This document shows, piece by piece, positions 60,687 to 64,000 of a stretch of 64,000 bases of DNA. The notes beneath the pieces were generated by a model that saw only the letters and a program-made list of their open reading frames with translations, had not been told where the DNA came from and ran no database searches. The stretch lies in contig NZ_JBAJNS010000001.1 of NCBI RefSeq assembly GCF_037911585.1, positions 438,001-502,000 of the forward strand, in the 5' to 3' direction. Within the stretch, counting starts at the first letter, position 1, and each line of letters starts with the position of its first letter. A program made the position numbers and the translations under genes. The stretch is from Streptomyces sp. GSL17-111 (lineage in GTDB: Bacteria; Actinomycetota; Actinomycetes; Streptomycetales; Streptomycetaceae).

Positions 60687-61874
60687 ATGAATCTCGCATT
60701 CCTCAGCCCGCTCTACGACCGCTCGGGCCCGTGGGCCAGCGCCTACGTCGCGACGGCCGGCGGCACCGAGGACGCGGCCGCCCGGCAGGAGCTGCTGGCC
60801 CGCGAGGCCCGCGAGGCGCTGGGCGGTCAGGGCGCGGACGACGCCACGTGCCGCGCGGTGTACGAGGCCCTGCGGACGGTCCCGGACGGCGCCAATCCGC
60901 CGGGACGCGCGGTTTTCGCGACCGAGGGGCGGGTCGTCCTCGACCGGCCGCTGTCCACGACGCCGGAGAGCCGCGTGGACGTCAGCTGGGCACCGCTGCC
61001 GCACGCCGCGCCGCTGGTCGACCTGGCCGCGACGGAGCCGGTGTGCCTGCTGGCCCGGATCGACCGGCAGGGCGCGGACTTCGAGCTGCGCGGACCGCTG
61101 AGCAGCGCGCCCGCGGGCGGCGCCGAGGGCGAGGACTGGCCGCTGCACCGCACCGGGAGCGCCGACTGGTCCGAACGGCACTTTCAGAACGCGGTGGAGA
61201 ACACCTGGGAGCGCAACGCGGCTGTCGTCGCCGAGGCGCTGGCCGAACACCGGGAGCGGACCGGTGCCGAGGTCGTGGTCCTCGCCGGGGAGCAGCGCGA
61301 GTGCGTGGCGGTGCGCGACCGGCTGCCGGAGCCGCTGCGCGAGGTGACCGTCCTCGCCGAGCACGGCACCCGCCACCCGGGCAGCAGTGCCAGGGCCGGT
61401 GAACACCTGCTGGACCAGGAGCTGGCCGAGATCCGCAGGACCCACGCCGAACGGCACACCGCGGAGGTGCTCGACCGCTTCCGCGCCGGACGCGGCCAGG
61501 GCGACGGCGGCCGGACGGACGCCGCCGAGGGCGTACCCGCCCTGGTGGAGGCGGTCCGGGAGCACCGGATCGCGCAGTTGCTGGTGCGGACCGGAGGGCC
61601 GGACCTCGGCCGGGAGGTGTGGGTCGGCCGGGAGCCGGAGCAGATCGCGGTGCGCCGCACGGACGCGAAGATCCTCGGCACCGGTGAGCCCCTCTCGGCC
61701 CGGGCCGACGACGCGCTGCTGCGGGCCGCCGCGGCCACGGGCGCGGAGGTGCTGTCCGTCCGGCCGCTGATGGACCCGGAGGGGACGGGCGCGAACGTCG
61801 CCGACGAGCCGGCCGGCGGCTTCGGAGCCGTCCTGCGCTGGCCGTACGCCGAGGGCGAGACGGAGGGCGGCTGA
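60687..61874 (+). CDS. Vms1/baeRF-family protein (Rv2629-like, peptidyl-tRNA hydrolase fold)
   Basis: 395 residues. The bacterial archaeo-eukaryotic release-factor-like architecture is seen: N-terminal MNLAFLSPLYDRSGPWASAYV, middle RNase-like domain with SERHFQNAVENTWERNAAVVAEAL and VVVLAGEQRECVAVRDRLPEPLREVTVL, then LVRTGGPDLGREVWVG and RADDALLRAAAATGAEVLSVRP. The catalytic Gln/Gly pair of Vms1 is not identifiable with confidence. Rv2629 is a dormancy-induced protein. It may release stalled peptides or bind ribosomes under stress. It follows the F420 gene by 35 bp. Confidence 0.85.
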   Translation: MNLAFLSPLYDRSGPWASAYVATAGGTEDAAARQELLAREAREALGGQGADDATCRAVYEALRTVPDGANPPGRAVFATEGRVVLDRPLSTTPESRVDVSWAPLPHAAPLVDLAATEPVCLLARIDRQGADFELRGPLSSAPAGGAEGEDWPLHRTGSADWSERHFQNAVENTWERNAAVVAEALAEHRERTGAEVVVLAGEQRECVAVRDRLPEPLREVTVLAEHGTRHPGSSARAGEHLLDQELAEIRRTHAERHTAEVLDRFRAGRGQGDGGRTDAAEGVPALVEAVREHRIAQLLVRTGGPDLGREVWVGREPEQIAVRRTDAKILGTGEPLSARADDALLRAAAATGAEVLSVRPLMDPEGTGANVADEPAGGFGAVLRWPYAEGETEGG

Positions 61875-61940
61875 GGGGCCGGTCCGGGCGCCGCCGCCCG
61901 GACGCGTCGACCCACTCAAGTCCGCGATGCGAGACGATAG

Positions 61941-61969
61941 TTCTCGTCATACGGACGACGCTCTAGGGT
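61941..61969 (+). promoter_or_regulatory. Leaderless promoter of the methyltransferase gene
   Basis: TTCTCG-N17-TAGGGT, with TAGGGT ending seven bases before ATG 61977. CGAGA-N7-TCTCG (61930-61946) overlaps the -35 as a possible operator. Confidence 0.5.
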
Positions 61970-61976
61970 GGCGGCC

Positions 61977-62786
61977 ATGCCGGAAGAGACCGCCGTGTAC
62001 ACCCACGGCCACCACGAGTCCGTCCTGCGCTCGCACCGCTGGCGCACCGTCGAGAACTCGGCCGCTTACCTGCTCCCCCTGCTGCGCCCGGGCAGTTCCG
62101 TGCTCGACGTCGGATGCGGCCCGGGCACCATCACCGCCGGCCTGGCCGCGCGGGTGGCGCCCGGGACCGTCACCGGGCTCGAACAGGCCGCGGACGTGCT
62201 GACCGCCGCGCGGGCCGCGGCGCGGGAGCACGGTGTGTCGAACGTGGTGTTCACCACGGGTGACGTCCACGCGCTGGACTTCGCGGACGACAGCTTCGAC
62301 GTCGTGCACGCCCACCAGGTGCTCCAGCACGTCGGCGACCCGGTGCGGGCGTTGCGCGAGATGCGCCGCGTCTGCCGTCCCGGCGGGGTCGTCGCCGTCC
62401 GCGACGCCGACTACGACGCCATGACGTGGTACCCGGCCTCCCCCGCTCTGGACGCCTGGCAGGAGCTGTACGGCCGGGTCGCGCGGGCGGGCGGCGGCGA
62501 GCCCGACGCGGGACGGCGGTTGTTGGCCTGGGCCCGCGCGGCCGGGTTCACGGAGATCACACCCTCCGCCGACGTGTGGTGCTTCGCCACCGCCGAGGAC
62601 CGGGCGTGGTGGAGCGCGCTGTGGGCGGACCGCACCGTGGAGTCCCGGTACGCGCGGCTCGCGGTGGAGGGCGGGCACGCCACGGCGGAGCGGCTGGCGG
62701 AGATCGCGGCGGCCTGGCGGGCGTGGGGCGCGCACCCCGACGCCTGGTTCAGCGTGCTGCACGGGCAGGTTCTCTGCCGGGTCTGA
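61977..62786 (+). CDS. Class I SAM-dependent methyltransferase
   Basis: 269 residues (GTG 61968 would add three). The SAM-binding loop is VLDVGCGPGTITAGLA (about 43-58), with acidic loop LEQAADVL, DVHALDFADDSFDVVHAHQVLQHVGDP and RPGGVVAVRDADYDAMTWYP. The C-terminal 100 residues are a helical cap (GRRLLAWARAAGFTEITPSADVWCF...WWSALWADR). UbiE/COQ5-like methyltransferase acting on a small molecule; substrate unknown. It stands alone with its own leaderless promoter and a terminator downstream. Confidence 0.92.
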   Translation: MPEETAVYTHGHHESVLRSHRWRTVENSAAYLLPLLRPGSSVLDVGCGPGTITAGLAARVAPGTVTGLEQAADVLTAARAAAREHGVSNVVFTTGDVHALDFADDSFDVVHAHQVLQHVGDPVRALREMRRVCRPGGVVAVRDADYDAMTWYPASPALDAWQELYGRVARAGGGEPDAGRRLLAWARAAGFTEITPSADVWCFATAEDRAWWSALWADRTVESRYARLAVEGGHATAERLAEIAAAWRAWGAHPDAWFSVLHGQVLCRV

Positions 62787-62815
62787 GCCCGGCCCCCGAC
62801 TCCGGGAGAAGCCGA

Positions 62816-62842
62816 GGGGGCCACCCGCACGGGGCGGCCCCC
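62816..62842. terminator. Bidirectional terminator between the methyltransferase and small helical protein genes
   Basis: GGGGGCC/GGCCCCC stem with an inner CCC/GGG stem separated by single mismatches, between convergent genes. Confidence 0.72.
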
Positions 62843-62847
62843 GAAGC

Positions 62848-63072
62848 TCACTTGGCCACGTCGAGCGCCGCGAGCGCCTGCGCCCAGCGGACGTACTTGA
62901 GCTCGGCCAGGTCGCGCACGGTCTTGACGTTGAAGGCTTCCTGAAGCAGCTCCCCGTCCCGGTCCGAGACCCCCTTGAGCGCGGCCACGGGAGCGTCGAG
63001 AATCTCGTCGAGCTCCTTCTCGGCCCACGCCTTGTCCAGCACCTTGCCCAGGTCGATCGACGCCACGGACAT
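62848..63072 (-). CDS. Small helical protein, conserved in Streptomyces (helix-hairpin-helix-like)
   Basis: 74 residues: SVASIDLGKVLDKAWAEKELDEILDAPVAALKGVSDRDGELLQEAFNVKTVRDLAELKYVRWAQALAAL in three helical pieces. The part AALKGVSDRDGELLQEAFNVKTVRDLAE resembles the nucleic-acid or protein-binding helix-hairpin-helix of DUF4332-like domains. ATG 63072 is preceded closely by GGAGG (two bases) and GTG 63081 is an alternative. The leader contains two hairpins. Function unknown. Confidence 0.75.
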   Translation of the reverse strand: MSVASIDLGKVLDKAWAEKELDEILDAPVAALKGVSDRDGELLQEAFNVKTVRDLAELKYVRWAQALAALDVAK

Positions 63073-63091
63073 CGCCTCCACACGTGACTCG

Positions 63092-63128
63092 GGCCCGCAC
63101 CGAACGCGGGCCTCTACAACGGTGTAGA
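63092..63128. repeat. Two small inverted repeats upstream of the small helical protein gene
   Basis: GGCCCGC-N7-GCGGGCC (63092-63112) and TCTACA-ACGG-TGTAGA (63113-63128) lie side by side 20-56 bases before the start. The AT-richer second repeat could be an operator over the promoter. Confidence 0.5.
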
Positions 63129-63335
63129 AGCATAGGCACGCGTCCTCCCGCCGGAACCAAGATCACGCGAACCGGCCGCGCAATGTCCGAAACCCACCCG
63201 TCCCGGCCCGGAACCCGCTCACGCGGCGGGCGTCCCGGGCCCGCCGCCCTGCGGTTGCCGGGGCCCCGGCCGGGGCGCAGGATGGCTGCTGTCGTACGGC
63301 CCCCGTGCGGCACCGGCTCGACGTGGAGGTACCTC

Positions 63336-63752
63336 ATGACCACGGCGAAAGACATCATGCATCCGGGTGCGCAGTGGATTCCCGCGCACGAGACCCTCGA
63401 CCGCGCCGCCCAGCTCATGCGGGAGCTCGATGTGGGCGCCCTGCCCGTGAGCGACGCCGACGAGCGGCTCTGCGGCATCATCACCGACCGCGACATCGTG
63501 GTCGAATGCGTGGCACGCGGCCACGACCCGTCCCGCGTGACGTGCGAGGCGCTGTGCCACGGCACGCCCCGCTGGATCGACTCCTCGGCGGACGTGACCG
63601 AGGTCCTGGACGAGATGGAGGGCCACCAGATCCGGCGGCTCCCCGTCATCGAGAACAAGCGGCTGGTGGGCATGATCAGCGAGGCCGACCTGGCCCAGCA
63701 CCTCAGCGAGGACCAGATCGCCCACTTCACCGAACGCGTCTACGCCCGCTGA
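63336..63752 (+). CDS. CBS-domain-pair protein
   Basis: 138 residues made only of two CBS motifs: TTAKDIMHPGAQWIPAHETLDRAAQLMRELDVGALPVSD with LCGIITDRDIVVECVARG, and HGTPRWIDSSADVTEVLDEMEGHQIRRLPVIENKRLVGMISEADLAQHL. Stand-alone CBS pairs bind adenine nucleotides and modulate other proteins or respond to stress/energy status. GGAGG lies six bases before ATG 63336; the longer ORF start is rejected. Confidence 0.93.
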   Translation: MTTAKDIMHPGAQWIPAHETLDRAAQLMRELDVGALPVSDADERLCGIITDRDIVVECVARGHDPSRVTCEALCHGTPRWIDSSADVTEVLDEMEGHQIRRLPVIENKRLVGMISEADLAQHLSEDQIAHFTERVYAR

Positions 63753-63802
63753 CCTCACCTCCGGCCCCGGCCGCGCCGGTTCGGTGGCGTCCGGCCGCAC
63801 AC

Positions 63803-63838
63803 GCCCGCCCACCGCAGCGGACGTAGCGGTGGGCGGGC
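63803..63838. terminator. Bidirectional terminator between the CBS and S9 peptidase genes
   Basis: Perfect 13-bp stem GCCCGCCCACCGC/GCGGTGGGCGGGC with a 10-base loop between convergent genes. Confidence 0.85.
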
Positions 63839-63852
63839 CCGGTCCGCTCGGT

Positions 63853-64000
63853 TCAGCGGCCGTGGAACGTGCTCCGGTACAGCTCCAGTTCCGCCTCCAC
63901 CGCCCGCACGATGGTCTCGGCCCGGCGGAAGCCGTGGCCCTCGCCCGCGAACGTCAGGTAGGTGTGCGGGACCGGCTCACCGTCCGCCTCGGCCAGCGCG
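63853..64000 (-). CDS. S9-family peptidase (prolyl oligopeptidase type), C-terminal end only
   Basis: Partial gene; only the last 49 residues lie in the window, ending at TGA 63853. The sequence PHTYLTFAGEGHGFRRAETIVRAVEAELELY contains the catalytic His (GEGHGF) typical of S9C-type alpha/beta-hydrolase peptidases. The rest, including the Ser nucleophile, is to the right. Confidence 0.8.
   Translation of the reverse strand, partial: ALAEADGEPVPHTYLTFAGEGHGFRRAETIVRAVEAELELYRSTFHGR

Overview
The window is chromosomal DNA of a Streptomyces-like actinomycete. The evidence is a very high G+C content with G/C in almost every third codon position, GTG/TTG starts behind purine-rich ribosome binding sites, many promoters that place the start codon at +1 (leaderless mRNAs), and Streptomyces-type families throughout (several sigma factors, an F420-dependent LLM oxidoreductase, streptogrisin-like protease, DUF5941, DUF1707). 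There are 61 protein genes that I can support, one tRNA-Leu(GAG) and no insertion sequence, CRISPR array or prophage.

Layout. 1-5987 (minus): a tightly overlapping operon with a sugar-nucleotidyltransferase-like enzyme, a glycerol-1-phosphate-dehydrogenase-like enzyme, two CDP-alcohol phosphotransferases, a family 2 glycosyltransferase and a polysaccharide ABC permease cut by the window edge. This looks like a route to an exported polyol-phosphate glycopolymer or unusual phospholipid. 6490-16965: housekeeping and accessory genes (CDF metal exporter, idi, anti-sigma-type ATPase, enoyl-CoA hydratase, tex, an iodotyrosine-deiodinase-like flavoprotein, an ABC-F ATPase with a structured leader, a secreted sphingomyelinase-like enzyme). 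17109-22519: a fatty-acid beta-oxidation block (MerR regulator facing fadB-fadA-CaiB CoA-transferase). 22658-34555: mixed genes, including endonuclease V, a DrrAB-type exporter, a Nei/Fpg glycosylase carrying a 34-bp perfect palindrome, a universal stress protein and an alkyl-DHAP-synthase-like flavoenzyme. 34784-42388: tRNA-Leu, stress-envelope genes (holin-like, PRC-barrel), fdhD, a transporter, an acyl-CoA synthetase and an aldo/keto reductase behind a SigR-type promoter.

42558-53561 is the most interesting region. It is a compact locus equivalent to the whole mycobacterial SigK regulon, which in Mycobacterium tuberculosis lies in two separate places. It has sigK and rskA with a coupled small ORF in front, a photolyase, then a five-gene convergent operon (FAD oxidoreductase, DUF1365, two cyclopropane-synthase-type methyltransferases, DUF1295). 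On the other side of the divergent promoter lie a membrane molybdopterin oxidoreductase and an MPT70/83-like fasciclin lipoprotein. Three promoter-like sites share an identical 10-mer (ACCAATCCGC) followed 15-16 bases after its CAATCC core by CCGAAT/C: one before sigK and two back to back between the divergent operons. This predicts a self-contained regulon coupling light/oxidative DNA repair, membrane fatty-acid modification and exported redox/lipoprotein functions.

53784-64000: LysR regulator and streptogrisin-like protease, pterin dehydratase, NAPE-PLD-like hydrolase, an aminotransferase-fold protein apparently lacking its PLP lysine, and a SigB/F-type sigma factor. Back to back SigB-type promoters separate the sigma gene from an F420 oxidoreductase and a Vms1/baeRF-like protein. 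A methyltransferase, a small helical protein, a CBS-domain protein and the 3' end of an S9 peptidase gene follow. Strong GC-rich terminator hairpins separate most convergent gene pairs. Names rest on reading the translations and remembered families; no database search was possible.
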